Position numbers and translations under genes: made by a program. From positions 7,388,681-7,452,680 of the forward strand of contig NC_049901.1 of the NCBI RefSeq assembly GCF_001411555.2: a stretch of 64,000 nucleotides of DNA. The letters are read 5' to 3'. The notes under the pieces are model-generated. The model saw only the letters and a program-made list of their open reading frames with translations. It did no database searches and had not been told where the DNA came from. The number at the start of each line of letters is the position of its first letter. Position 1 is the first letter of the stretch. This document shows, in pieces, positions 24,581-36,032 of the stretch. Origin of the DNA: Juglans regia (Eukaryota > Streptophyta > Magnoliopsida > Fagales > Juglandaceae).

Positions 24581-25218
24581 TGTAAGGATATTTTCTCCAC
24601 TTCACAAGCCCACTAGGCCTTAGCCTGATACCCGACCCCAAGGCCTAAGCTTACCCATGAAGAAATGTGCATAAAAGGAAAAGCAAACAGGTGGCGGATG
24701 GGACAGACAGGCTTGACATATCTTAGCCACACTCCAATCGTGGGGACTTACACAAGGCAGAGCGGGAAAGATGGGAAACCCTTGATCCTCTGACATGGGA
24801 ACATCGTCACCGAATATAAAGTGAAATTAGGGAACCACACCGCATTAATGACACTACTACCCGAGCTACACACCACGTTAATGATGTCGTTGTAGAGCTA
24901 CGTCGCATTAAAGGACTCTAAGAAAATGAACAGTATAAATGACGCACTCCATGGGGGCAGACATGATCTCCCAAAAAAAAAAAAAAAAAAACTCTGGTAT
25001 AAATAGCAACTCCCAAGTACGAGAAATGCTTTCAGATCACTAGACTCTCTTACTTATTTACAAACTTTCAAGAGATTTTACTGACTTTGGCATCGGACAC
25101 TCCCTAGCCCCCAGGCCACCCTCTCCTAGTTGTCTTCTTCTCTATTTTTGCAGGCCCACTTCTAAAGACATAAGTTGCTGAAACATGGCCCAAAGGCATA
25201 TGAAACATGACGTTAAGA
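24581..25218 (+). repeat. LTR of the Tat-like element (3' LTR)
   Basis: Begins TGTAAGGATATTTTCTCC after GGCGGGATAAC and ends near CATGACGTTAAGA. It contains GGTATAAATAGCAACTCC near 24996-25013, a probable TATA box, followed by GACTTTGGCATCGG and a TTTTTGCAGG end. The whole can be followed along the LTR at 52055-52730 (TATAAATAGCAAC, CTCTATTTTTGCA and GACGTTAA-type end in the same order). An A run interrupts it near 24975. Confidence 0.8.
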
Positions 25219-26727
25219 TGTACCATTGATATGTGTTTTTCTTTTTTAGGTTGAAATGGGCTTAGCTTATTTTGTTGAAATGTATGAGTAAGTTTAGATG
25301 AATTTAACTTGTTAATAGGAAGTTGTGAGTCTCATCAATAATTAATTTAAAATGAGTTGAGATAAATTAAGTTTGATTAACGACCTGCAAACACAACCTT
25401 AATATTGGGTTAGTTAAATGATCAGTAATCATCCGCATGCAAGTTTTTTACAAATTTATTTTCAATGAAGTGATAATCTAAATTTAAAATTCAAATATTT
25501 TTTAATAAAACGAGACAATCCCATTAATCTTATATATTATTAATTAGTCTACCGTAAAATCACAAACAAAGTTACCACTTTGGATTTGGTCGATTGTTTG
25601 CTTATTTATTTTTGGGTCGTACGAAACTTTACAATTTTAAAATTGATCAAGTATTCTGGCTTGGAGTGATAGGAGGGAATAATTATGGTGCATTTAACAC
25701 ACACATGCCATATATATGAGCTCGGTCATTGGCAGCATCCATGAATACTGTATCACTTGCTAGCTGGTATTAAAATTAATGCGTTTCGCCTCTAGAAAAG
25801 GGCACGACCTTGAAGCAATGGAAGAATATGAAAATTTTTATTCATAAGCTTTACACACCACACACCATCTTTTTTATTATTTTTTTAATTTTTTTTCTCT
25901 TATCAAATATGTGGTATATGAATGATGAATAGAAAAATTCAATTATTTTAAGAAAAAAAATAATTAAAAATAATTTTTAAAAAAATTATTGTATATGATT
26001 TGTGGGGCTTATGAAGATAGTAATGCTCGAAGAATATATACTAGCGAGCTCTCTGATCTCTTATGAGCTTTTATTCCTTCTCTGATCTTGCGTGTTATTT
26101 GTTCCATTTCTGCTCAAAATGGTAGGCCCCAATTAGTGATTTCAATCCTTAGCTTCTATATTATGTTATTAGATCAGAAGGTTTTTAGTTAATATTCAGG
26201 CTGGGGTTACTCAGCTTCCTACTATGCATCATGATTATGTATTGTCCAAATTTGTTGATGTTGTAATTAATTTGAATATTAAGGAATGTTAAATGGTGGG
26301 TGGGCGTGTCTTGGGCAAAAATGAACTATAGGCTAATGATGACTAATTAATGACTAATGAGGTTATTTGTTGGCTGAATTGCGTAGAAGTACTATTAGAT
26401 AAGTACTGGGTACTTCCAATTTATGAAAATATGGGAGAAATATCTTAGGCAAGCTGATAGGAATGCGTCTTCTCTCGAGGATGCGAACATTTTTGCCAGA
26501 TTGTTTGCACCCGATCGAGTTTACTATAATAGATCCCTCGAGTTTTTTTAAGCAATTAATCAAGCTATTAATTTTGGGGAACACACTTTAATGGGTTCTA
26601 TTTTGATCTCCTAGATCTCATAGTTATGTAAGGGCTATTGTGAATATTATAACGTCTTATATATATTGTTATTTTTTTACAGCTTAACCATGAAACATAT
26701 TTCATAGTATGACTTCGCGCATACCTT
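25219..26727. other. AT-rich intergenic DNA with a decayed MITE
   Basis: 25250-25400 (GGGCTTAGCTTATTTTG...AATTTAAAATGAGTTGAGATAAATTAAG) resembles the inner repeat at 52914-53250. The short frame on the minus strand at 26363-26584 has no recognisable domain. No gene is supported. Confidence 0.4.
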
Positions 26728-27784
26728 CTTTTTTTTTTTAAAGTTCAATCAATAATATCATTCAATTCAATGTTTGGTCGACACAAACTGTATCACATAA
26801 AACTGCCCTATACAATTCCTTTGGACATTCATCTATCTAGACTTGCACCTCCTCCCTAGACATGTCTATCTTAGCAAGTTGACGAGCTATATTATTACAT
26901 TCGCTAGGAGTATATTGAATTCTCCACCCTCTTCTATTTTGGAGAATACCTTGGATATCTTCTATCAATTGGTCATACCATGCCCAACATTCCTCGACAT
27001 TATTCATAGCCTTTATAACTTCTAAAGCATCTCTTTCAAATGTGACAGAATTAAAGTACTAGTTGAATTCAACACATAATTTCAAAGCCCTCCATTAGGC
27101 CAATATTTCTACTATCATTGGGCATGTAACTTCCTTCCTACTCATGCACAAAGAAACCAAAGTCTCCCTTTGAGAGTCTCTGATAACAATTACTGCAACA
27201 TCCACTTGACTTTGACACCACTGCCAAGGTGGTCTCCACTTAGCCATGCCTCTGTCAGTACTCCCAACAACTTTTGACCCTCCCTAGATTGTTATGTGCT
27301 TGCGTGAACTCATCAAGACTCTCGCTTGCTTGTTTCACTACCACTCTAGGACTAGTGAAGGTCCTCTAAAAAATCATTTTTTACTTCTAGTCCAAAGCCT
27401 CCTCGTGATAATTGCTATAACATCAAGTCATTCTGCAGAAGTTTCAGAGATATATAGCTTCTTCCATAACACTATGAAATCAACTTCATTGTTGGACTGT
27501 TTGTGGATAGGGCTTATAAATTCAACCCACACATCAGATGCAACTATACAGCTCCACAGGGTATGACAAATCGTTTCTTCCTCTCTTTCACATATTGGGC
27601 ACAAGGGGTTCTCAATAATCTTCCTTTTAGTCAGGTTCACTCTTGTAGGGAGACAATTATTGATGGCTTTCCAAATGAAAGTCTTCACAACACCTAGAGT
27701 ATTCAACCTCCAAACAAGATTCCAGCTTTCACTTCCCATTAGGCAACAAAAGGCTTCTCCCTTCACTTTCTTTCTTCTACTCAT
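26728..27784 (-). mobile_element. LINE (non-LTR retrotransposon) 3' fragment
   Basis: The minus strand at 27784-27428 encodes the reverse-transcriptase zinc-binding region (zf-RVT) typical of plant LINEs: WKAINNCLPTRVNL, then CPIC...EEETICHTLWSC with the Cys/His pair, followed by W..F. The sequence then runs on (27420 to about 26790) into an RNase H-like domain with an interrupted frame (DALEVIKAMNN, then an ARQLAK end). A poly-T run at 26731-26741 is the poly-A tail seen in antisense. The reverse transcriptase domain itself is missing, so this is a 5'-truncated copy, the usual product of target-primed reverse transcription. Confidence 0.88.
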
Positions 27785-28140
27785 ATGGTCAAAGCACCTT
27801 GCTGTAAGACATCATAATCTCTCTCATGGACTGCAAACATACTTTGATCATCACGTTCTCTATCAAAATGTAATTTGTTATAGACATCATGTATGTAGTT
27901 GTCTTTACAGTTTTATGAAGAGTCAATCTACGTGCCTCTAATGTGACTTAATACTCTCTATGCACACTGTAAAGTGAGATATTTTGAGAACCTTCATAAA
28001 TCTACTGATAATTTTAAAAAAGTCTAGCATAGTATATATCAAATAATCTTATCAAAATTTCTTGGACGGTCAAATAACCCAACTTTACATAAATATATTT
28101 CCCGAAGAACATAAATTGAAGGCCAGTCGACTTGCTAATT
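27785..28140. other. Intergenic DNA left of the LTR-like repeats
   Basis: No gene, domain or clear repeat recognised. It follows the 5' truncation point of the LINE fragment. Confidence 0.3.
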
Positions 28141-28800
28141 TATATACTGATCAATGGTGATGGGGAAATTTTGTTTAATGCAAAGCTGGAACTTCATTGT
28201 ATTGTGACAGACACACTAACGATGAAAAACAAATAAAAGCAATGATCAAGCAATCACACGATACATAATTTACATGGTTTGACAACGTGCCTACGTCTAC
28301 ATAGTTGCAGAAATTTTCTTGATTCTGAGGACATTAAAATCAACAATCTCAACTCACACGCTCTAGGGATTTTTCTCCCACAACATGCACTCACACTTTG
28401 CCTCTCTTTTGTTCACTCTGCAACTGCTGAATTTTCATGTACGTTAAGTAAAAATATTACATATATATAAAGAACAGCGCTGAAAATCCTAATTGGCAAA
28501 AAATTAAGTTCTTTGTTAAAGCGGCGTGTAGAGTGCACCTTGAGCGAACAACCAATGAACATTGGCTTGAGCAGTGTGTCAAGCATAGTTTGAGCAAATA
28601 CTAGGGTTTGTCTTACTCGAGCCCACTGTTGTGCGAGACTCTAGTGAACATTACAGGTTGAATTTCGATGGAGCCCACTGTCGAGCGCATCTCAAGCAAA
28701 CTCACAGGTTTAGCTTCGCCCAAGCCCCAAGTCGAGCGAAGTCACGAGTTGCGCCTTTTTTGCTCACGAACCAAGCTCCACATGCAACCCATCTTCACAT
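28140..28800. repeat. LTR-like repeat with CGAGCGAA motifs, first copy
   Basis: Contains TTTACATGGTTTGACAACGTGCCTACGTC near 28270, a phrase common in plant LTRs, then a 28517-28800 block rich in CTCGAGC/CGAGCGA motifs. That block matches 30080-30310 collinearly, including GCTCACGAACCAGGCTCCACA-type sequence at its end. Confidence 0.6.
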
Positions 28801-29132
28801 GCCAATAATTATTTCCAGCCAAGCCCTATCGCCTCTGTAGCTCATAGCTCCCATCTTCAAGCCAAAAGACACACTAAAGTCGAGTTCGACTTCAATCTCT
28901 CATGTGTATCACCCTTTGTCAACACATCTACTGGGTGACTCATAACGCCCAACTGCACTCCAACTGCACTAGGAGTATACAGTCTCTAACTAATCCTGCC
29001 AACCTTAGCCAACTTCCCCAGGCTAAGATGATCAACGACAAAACTGACTCACTTTTTCTTCATCATCTGATTTGCATGACAAAGCCTGCCTTTTTGCAAT
29101 CTTATATTTTCCTGCACATCACTAGAATTTGA

Positions 29133-30081
29133 TGTTAAATACAAAGAGTTAGATCTCTTACCATGTGCCATGGTAGGTTGTGGCCCAGCCTTGGCTACAT
29201 CACAACCCATGCCACGAACAAGCCATGGCCCAGCCTCCGCTACACCATGGCCTGTGCCACACGCAGGCCATAACCGGAGGCTAGCCTTGGGCCAGCCTAC
29301 AGCATGCCATGACAAGCCATGCCAAGGCCATGGCCAAAGCAAGGCCACCACCAACCCATGGCTAGCCATGGCCACCAAGGAGACATAAAGGAGGGGGACT
29401 CAAGACTTCTAGAAGATAAGGTTTTTGGAGAGGATAGAGACAAGATCAAGCAAAACTCTCAAGTGATTACTCAAGATAAGGTAGAGTCCAAGATTGACTC
29501 TAAGAGAGACAAAGAGAGAGGAAGAGTACTCCAAGATGAACTAAGACACCGTGAGGCCACCAAGAGGGGATAAGCCTATCCCAACATTTTAGGCTTTATC
29601 TCCTAGCTTTTAGACTTTATCCCCTATGTTTTAGACTTTATTTTCCTAATTTTTAGCATTTCATTTGTATAGGTATTTTGCTAGAAAGCCCTATAAATAA
29701 AGACCTTGTGGCCTAATTTTTATTTATTCTTTGGCTTTTAGAAATTTCGGCTAGGCTTGTTTAGTTCTTTAGATTTTGGGTGCTAAGGTGATTTGCTCTA
29801 CACTTGGGCTATTAGGGTGCAATTCGTGAACCCCTTGTAGAGAGTGGCTCTTTACAATCCGTGAATAAGAGTGACTCAATTCTATGATATTTTCTTGCTT
29901 GCCTTCGAAACACCTACCTGAACCCTCGTTCAATTCAAATACCAATCTTTAACCTCATATTGTCGGATCTAAGCTTGTAGGAGGAGATCTTGTGTTTCTT
30001 TTGATTGGTATATGAGGCTTCATCATTCGGATCTAAGGAGAGGAAGACTTGTGTTTAAGGGCTAGACCGAGGCACTTAACA
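29133..30081 (+). mobile_element. Putative solo LTR (949 bp)
   Basis: Begins TGTTAA and ends TTAACA, giving 6-bp inverted ends. A CCCTATAAATAAAGACC TATA box lies near 29688. The left third is a GCCATGG/CCCAGCC-rich low-complexity stretch (29160-29380), as found in some LTR U3 regions. The flanking 5 bp (TTTGA and GGCGT) do not match, so either the ends are off or recombination replaced one flank. It lies between two direct repeats (28517-28800 and 30082-30310), which suggests the host repeat was rearranged. Confidence 0.5.
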
Positions 30082-30330
30082 GGCGTATCGAGCGCGCCTC
30101 AAGCGAATAGCCAATAAACATTTACTCGAACGAACACTAGGGTTTGTGTTTCGCTCGAGCCTATTGTTGAGCGCACCTCAAACGAACTCACGGGTGGAGT
30201 TTCGCTCGAACACTAGGCCGAGCGACAATCGAGCGAATTCACAGGTTATGCATTTTCTGCTCACGAACCAGGCTCCACACGCAACGTCCCAACACATTGG
30301 CAGTTTTGTTTCATGTAAGTACACATGGTG
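30082..30330. repeat. LTR-like repeat with CGAGCGAA motifs, second copy
   Basis: Direct repeat of 28517-28800: both run through CTCAAGCGAA...ACTAGGGTTTGTGTTTCGCTCGAG...TCGAGCGAATTCACAGGTT to GCTCACGAACC. Similarity ends near 30290. Confidence 0.65.
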
Positions 30331-30537
30331 ATGGATTTTTGGTGATTGAATTTTATTGGAAATATAGCTGAAGAGTAAGCCTATGGATCTTGAAATTATA
30401 TATAGAATTAGTCATTTGAAGAAAATAATAGCATCAAGCTAATAATATATAGCTGAGTTTTGATCTTTATAATTAAGCATTAATTAATTGCACGCTGTTA
30501 TGCTATGTTTGAGAAGAGTTACATACCATATTGATCT

Positions 30538-33252
30538 TTATCGTCCTTTCGGATTCACGAGATCAGAGAACGCTGTCCCAGAGATCAAGCTATATGATTC
30601 CTTTTCCCCGAAACTCGGCTCCAGTTCGCTGCTGCCACCCTTTCCATTGTGCTCGCTTCCACTGCTACCGGTAAAAACGGCATCACAATGATCCCCAATT
30701 ACTGATTTTTTACCAGTTTTGGAATGTTGCAGTTGTAGCGCAAATTCGAGGTCTCCAACCACATCGTCCATCGATGGTCGCTCGACTCCATCGTCAAGTA
30801 AACAACTTACTGCAATCTCACCAAATTTCCTCAAACAATCTGGCGAAATCTCTCCTGTCAAAAATGGGTCGACTATCTGATCAAGCTTTCCGCTCTGATA
30901 GCGTTTCCGGACCAACTCTGATAGGCTCACTTGCTCTTTATCAGCATTGCGAACCAAAGGTGCCCTTGCGCACAACACTTCACACAAGACGACGCCAAAC
31001 GAGTACACGTCGGACTTCTCAGTCAGCTGCTGACGCCGGTAATACTCTGGATCCAAGTACCCAATGCTGCCCTTGACCTCTGTGCTCACATGGGTCATGG
31101 AATGACCTGTTGGGCCCAGTTTAGACAAACCAAAATCAGAAACCTTTGCCACCCATTCTTCGTCCAACAAAATATTTGTCGTCTTCACGTCTCGGTGAAT
31201 GATTGTGCGGCTTGTGCCCCTGTGTAGATAATACAACCCATGGGCCGCTCCGATACATATCTGGAGTCGTTGCTCCCATGAAAGAGGTGGTTTGTCGGTA
31301 TTGTAGAGATGATCCCGAAGCGACCCGCGGGCCATGTAATCATAGACGAGGATCATTTCTTGTTGTTCATTGCAATAGCCAATAAGAGATACGAGATTGA
31401 GGTGGCGAAGCTGGGAGAGCATCCGAATCTCTGTCTGGAACTCGTGGGCACCTTGTCTCGACCTTGGATTCAGTCGTTTGATTGCAACAAGGGCGGCCCC
31501 ATCATCAATATACCCTTTGTAGACATTGCCAAAACCCCCAACCCCAATGATGAAAGCATCGTCGAAATTATTGATCGCAGATCTAATTTCAGTCAGAGAG
31601 AAGCAACGGCACAAATCAGATGGAAGAGATGAGCCACTAGTCCTTGACTTGGTTTTTGAAGGCGAAAACGGATACCACCAACTTGTCCCATCACTGGAGC
31701 CCTCCTGCTTGATCCTCTTGTTTCGCCTGAAAATCAAGAATCCGACAATAGATAGCATGGCCACGATGAAAACTATACCTCCAAGAGTACCAATTATTGC
31801 TTTCAAGATTGCAACCCTTGTTCGCCTTTTGTGCAATTGGCTCGGCGGCGTAGTGGTTGTTGGGGTCAATATATCACGAGGGTCGAGATTGGGTCCAGCG
31901 AGATTGCCGTCGACGTTGCTCAACTTGAAGATTTCAATACCATTCAAGATAGCATCACTTCTGGCTGTTTGCCAATCAGCTGGGTTTGCCTGCAAAGCGA
32001 CAGAGAGGTTTAGTTTCTTCTCATTTCTTTGGGCATTGGGCATCAAGACTGCGTAATCCTTATATATTGGAACCCCGTTTCCACCACTTTGTCTTATCAC
32101 GTCGAATCCTCCCTCTGCGGGTTGATTATTTATGAAGATGAGGAACACTCTATCACCGATTACACGAATCTCCGACTCGAACTCGCAAAAATGTAACCTT
32201 ACCATATACATGAACCCATAATCCACGGGAAACTGCCAGGTGAGAATATACTTCTTGTTTAACTCATTATCCATTCCCATAGACCGTGCGGTTCGATAGA
32301 CATCTTCTGGCGCAGTGTAAGCAGGGATTTTGGTAAACTGGGGGTGGGCAGTTAAGTTGACAGGTAAAACACTTGTCCCAGAGGACGTCAGGTAGGCGCC
32401 CTCAGCTGACCACATCCGAAACATTCCTGTATCTTTATAAGGCGGTATTTCACCTGCACCCACGTTTATGCGGTATAACATTTCCAGAGCAGTGTTGTTT
32501 TCGATGCGCACACGCTGGTTTGGTTCTCCGATAAATTTGAACCCATTTTCTGGATCGTCGGGTTTAGTGTAGTAAAGATATGGTGGCATCGATACAACTT
32601 CTATTCCATTGATGAATGCATACGAATCTATCTTATCTGGGCTTGGAATAAAAGTTATGTTTAACCACTGCTCATCTACCACGTTAATGCAGAATTCTCT
32701 GTATATAGTATCCAAAGGATTATCATCGAAATCGGCAGTAAGCGATGCATTAAATTCGTGAAGAAGAGTGTAGGGGCCAATTTTGACAGAGAAAAGGGCT
32801 TTGGAGCGCTCAAAGTTTTGGTATATAGCTGGGTAGAAGTACAGTCGGATGAATTTTTGGCCAGAAGTGACCTGGAATACGTAGGTGAATTCGGAGTGAG
32901 AGACGCGTGCTGTGAGATAAGGTACACTGGTCGAAGTTGTTGGTTGGCTAGCCGCAGAGGTAACTGATGCGTTGTTTTGTAATTTTTCAATGGGGAAGAT
33001 TGAGGAGTTAATGTCTCCGATCCATGTCCTACCATCTAATGATTTGATAGAGTGGCCGGAGGAACCACAGGAGAGGGTAATATTTTCAGTAGGAGTATAT
33101 GGAGGTGCCAATTCGCCGGCAATAGGGCGGATGAGAAGGTGGAGCAAGAACGAGAGAAAGATTGTGGAGAGATTTGAAAGGGTTGGCTTACAAAAATTAT
33201 TACAGCTGGGATTAGTCATTGCGGAAGGGAGAGCTAGAGAGATGGGAACCAT
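30538..33252 (-). CDS. CrRLK1L (FERONIA-like) malectin-domain receptor kinase 2, 904 aa
   Basis: Single-exon receptor-like Ser/Thr kinase. The first Met (33252) is followed by a hydrophilic lead before a hydrophobic stretch at residues 30-42; Met12 (33219) is an alternative start. Tandem malectin-like domains span about 51-445 with DSYAFINGIEVVSMP (209-223), DTGMFRMW (274-281), TAPEDVYRTAR (313-323) and VRLHFCEF (351-358). The transmembrane helix is about 483-508. The kinase spans about 566-842: glycine loop IGVGGFGNVYKG (569-580), Lys592, HRD 686-688, DFG 706-708, KGSIGYLDPEY. A Ser/Gly-rich tail of about 60 residues follows. All catalytic residues are present. Full-length FERONIA-type receptors are about 850-900 aa, so this copy is complete. 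A TATA-like motif lies about 50 bp upstream. Confidence 0.95.
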   Translation of the reverse strand: MVPISLALPSAMTNPSCNNFCKPTLSNLSTIFLSFLLHLLIRPIAGELAPPYTPTENITLSCGSSGHSIKSLDGRTWIGDINSSIFPIEKLQNNASVTSAASQPTTSTSVPYLTARVSHSEFTYVFQVTSGQKFIRLYFYPAIYQNFERSKALFSVKIGPYTLLHEFNASLTADFDDNPLDTIYREFCINVVDEQWLNITFIPSPDKIDSYAFINGIEVVSMPPYLYYTKPDDPENGFKFIGEPNQRVRIENNTALEMLYRINVGAGEIPPYKDTGMFRMWSAEGAYLTSSGTSVLPVNLTAHPQFTKIPAYTAPEDVYRTARSMGMDNELNKKYILTWQFPVDYGFMYMVRLHFCEFESEIRVIGDRVFLIFINNQPAEGGFDVIRQSGGNGVPIYKDYAVLMPNAQRNEKKLNLSVALQANPADWQTARSDAILNGIEIFKLSNVDGNLAGPNLDPRDILTPTTTTPPSQLHKRRTRVAILKAIIGTLGGIVFIVAMLSIVGFLIFRRNKRIKQEGSSDGTSWWYPFSPSKTKSRTSGSSLPSDLCRCFSLTEIRSAINNFDDAFIIGVGGFGNVYKGYIDDGAALVAIKRLNPRSRQGAHEFQTEIRMLSQLRHLNLVSLIGYCNEQQEMILVYDYMARGSLRDHLYNTDKPPLSWEQRLQICIGAAHGLYYLHRGTSRTIIHRDVKTTNILLDEEWVAKVSDFGLSKLGPTGHSMTHVSTEVKGSIGYLDPEYYRRQQLTEKSDVYSFGVVLCEVLCARAPLVRNADKEQVSLSELVRKRYQSGKLDQIVDPFLTGEISPDCLRKFGEIAVSCLLDDGVERPSMDDVVGDLEFALQLQHSKTGKKSVIGDHCDAVFTGSSGSEHNGKGGSSELEPSFGEKESYSLISGTAFSDLVNPKGR

Positions 33253-33300
33253 ATCAATGTTAAGGTATGGCTGTATGTATATAAAATGTTAACGTGGAGT

Positions 33301-33310
33301 CTCTATATAA
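33301..33310 (-). promoter_or_regulatory. TATA-like box of receptor kinase 2
   Basis: Minus-strand TTATATAGAG, 49-58 bp before the ATG at 33252. This is the same spacing as in receptor kinase 1, suggesting a conserved short leader. Confidence 0.5.
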
Positions 33311-33314
33311 ACCC

Positions 33315-35510
33315 ACTCGCATCTAAACCTGATATATATGATACATATCGTGTCATATACACCAATTTTACTTCAAAAAAATCATACGAATAATGTGCAT
33401 TATCACCACTGAAGAGCATAATGACAGTACCATTTTAACAGAATAAAGTCTTGCAATCCCGGTGAGTGGGGAATTCGATCGGCCAATGAAATTTGCTTTC
33501 TATGCTTAATTACGATTTTTGAGGTTAGAAAGCTGAGAGGCTGCTTGACCTGGAGCGATTGATGGTGGTGAGTGGTCCATGAAGCCTTCATCATTAACTT
33601 CTGAAAGGTCTTCGATCTATTTTCATCATTAATGACCAAATAATGTGGCGTGGATGGTACGAGCAGTGTAAAGAACTCCAAATATAAGAATTATTTTTGA
33701 ATTAATGGCTTAATTCTTAACTGAAGAAGCAGTGGTTACTCTAGAAGGATATTGTGTGAATACTTAGTGGAAGATGCACTTTGTTGAGTGGGTTGGGAGG
33801 TGGGCATGACCAGTAGTGGATGGGAGATTTGGGGGCCCAGTGTGGGTTGGAAAACCCGGAGCTGGAGGCCGACTGGTCATGATTGCATTCATCATTAGTG
33901 TGGTAGACTTGCTTTGTTTAGTGTTGATTTCTGAGCGGAGTAGAATTTTTTTTTATGGGTAGTACTGTTGATTATTACCCACCACGAAATGATTTCAGCA
34001 TCGAGACGTTTAGCTAGCGTCCATTGAACTTTGGAATGGAAGATCATGACTCGTGAGCTAGGTTTTCATCGATTCTCTTCTGTCTTCTGATCTTCTCTTC
34101 ATTTGGATCGATGCATACCTTCATGTATCCGAGATATCGGCAGTGGCAAATTTGTTTCGTACTAATTAACTAGAAACCGCCCATCAAAATATACTGTGAG
34201 AAATCTAGAAAAATAATGATAGACAAAAATTAATTATATTATTAATTTGAGCGTTGTTTGAGAAATACTTTGTATCCCTAATCACTTTAATTCCTCGATT
34301 AATGTGGACTTACTTGGAGAAAAGAGAGATGCTTCCTCCTCATCAAATATATATATAATCTGCCCCCATTGCCCACCCCCCTTATACGCCAGCTCGGGTT
34401 TCTCATGTTGTGTAGTTTGTGACTATGCTAGAATTTTGGAAGCAAATGTGCATTCCTTGATATGTGTGATACAGTTTATTTTAATATGAAAATGATGAAC
34501 AATTTATAAAACAGTTTTTCTTGATCGGAATAGAATTTATATCATTCATTACCGATCATCCTGATCTAAGGGGATGGGGAAGGAATAGTAATTAAGAGAA
34601 TGATGGGGATAGAATTCTTCGTTAAATTTCTTCCTAAAGAACTTCAAATGCCATGCTTTACACATATTTTACTACTTGGGAAATTTTCCTTACACAAAGG
34701 TTGAACTTCAACGCGAAAACCTTTTTTCTTTTTTTTCGGTTTCTTTATTTTGATGGAGGTTAATTATACCTGAAGTGTATCTTTGGGAAAACTCGAGAAA
34801 GACTAGGTGCATGGTCTGCAGAGCCATCACCAAGGCGAGTAATCTATGGCTTCATTATCTTCTATCTATTCATGTCTGGCCTACCACTTAATTACTTTTG
34901 GAGTTTGGACAATTGAATTGGCGGAAGGAAGCACTTTAATTATTAAAAAAAATAAAGATTTGAGATCAGTTATTTACAACGAGAATGATTTTCGTAAAAA
35001 ATAACTATAAATAACAAGTTTTCTTGTAATATTGGTGGAATGGGTGGGCAGTTGGGGGCACTTCAGTGTATGGAAGAGTAATACAGCTTGGGTGGTGAGC
35101 GTGCAAAAACGTTGACGGCTACTAGCTAGTAGTGCTAGAACACAAGACTCAAATTCATTTCGTAGAACACAAGACTGAACGCAGTATTAAATTTGAAAAA
35201 AACTAGACAAAAATAAAAAAAGAACACGTACGTGAACTTTGTTTCATCTAAAACAACCATTAATATAATAAAACAAATATTTCGAGATTTTTAAGTTAGA
35301 AGATGGAGGAATATATGAACGATTAATTCATGTGAATTTCAACATCCACGGCTTTACTGTCTGTGTATACCAACTTGGCCCAAAAAAACTCGGCTCTGAT
35401 TGAATCAGACCGTCTCCATATTGCCACGTAAGGTCTGCAAAGGCTATCTTGATATTGTCATTGCAGCTTCAACCACCACAATCGCACCGGCTGTAAAGTG
35501 CAGCTAGCGT
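33315..35510. other. Intergenic DNA
   Basis: No gene supported. The minus-strand frame 33403-33681 (92 codons) has no recognisable domain or promoter. Otherwise AT-rich sequence with scattered homopolymer runs. Confidence 0.4.
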
Positions 35511-35516
35511 CCTATT

Positions 35517-35978
35517 AGAGCATTGATAATGGACTAATCAAATGTTAATATAAGTCTAAACTTTAGCTAGACGTAAGAAAAAATTTTCACATTAGACTAG
35601 CCAATGGTCCAAAGCTTAAGACTTGATGAATAGTAAATCTTAAGTCCTCTCCAAATATGGCTAGTTACTATTCACAATGGAAAGTAATATTTAATTATTT
35701 AATCACTTCCCTCTCTCTTTGAATGGTAAAACATGCATGGCAAGCACATTATTTCTATTGATTGATAGAGTAGACACATTATTTTTATAAACTATGAAGA
35801 TTTAAAAAATATATAAATTGTATTTATAAAAAAAAAAATAATAATAATAATATAATATTATTATTTTAATTTTATAATGACTAGTCTAATATGGACTCAC
35901 CTAGTCAAAAATTAATATTATAACCAAAAATTAAAATTCTAACCAAATTTTAGACTAAGATCATTGCCAATGCTCTCA
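35517..35978. repeat. MITE-like element, GAGCATTG...CAATGCTC ends
   Basis: The left end is GAGCATTGATAATGG and the right end CATTGCCAATGCTC, an imperfect 14-bp inverted repeat about 460 bp apart. Inner sequence is AT-rich with CTAGTC/GACTAG motifs near both ends (GACTAGCCAATGG at 35602, GACTAGTC near 35879). It sits directly upstream of the TATA box of the RALF-like relic, so it is placed to affect that promoter. Confidence 0.7.
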
Positions 35979-35984
35979 GCGCAT

Positions 35985-35994
35985 TATATAAAAT
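35985..35994 (+). promoter_or_regulatory. TATA box of the truncated RALF-like gene
   Basis: ATTATATAAAATGC, about 40 bp before the ATG at 36033. The MITE ends only a few bases upstream. Confidence 0.55.
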
Positions 35995-36032
35995 GCGGAG
36001 ATCAAGAAGAGATCAGAGCGGAAATTGAAAGC

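Larger units (their letters stand above)
21666..25218 (+). mobile_element. 3' portion of a Tat-like Ty3/gypsy (non-autonomous) LTR element
   Basis: It contains an antisense coding-like region (22438-24139), short tandem repeats and one LTR (24581-25218) at its right end. The LTR is related to those at 42636, 44353 and 52055, and to judge from its TATA and U5-like end (CTGACTTTGGCATCGG, then TTTTTGCAGG) is oriented on the plus strand. No gag-pol domain on the plus strand was seen, and no 5' LTR lies within reach, so the element is truncated on the left. The antisense ORF region between internal sequence and 3' LTR is known from some Tat-lineage elements. Confidence 0.7.

Noticed and set aside
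28631..29388. Plus-strand frames with His/Pro/Ala-rich content
   Set aside because: Translation of the repeat blocks and the GCCATGG-rich LTR stretch.
30774..33292. Plus-strand frames up to 176 codons across kinase 2
   Set aside because: Antisense to the receptor kinase. Open only because of its codon bias, and no signal or domain was seen.
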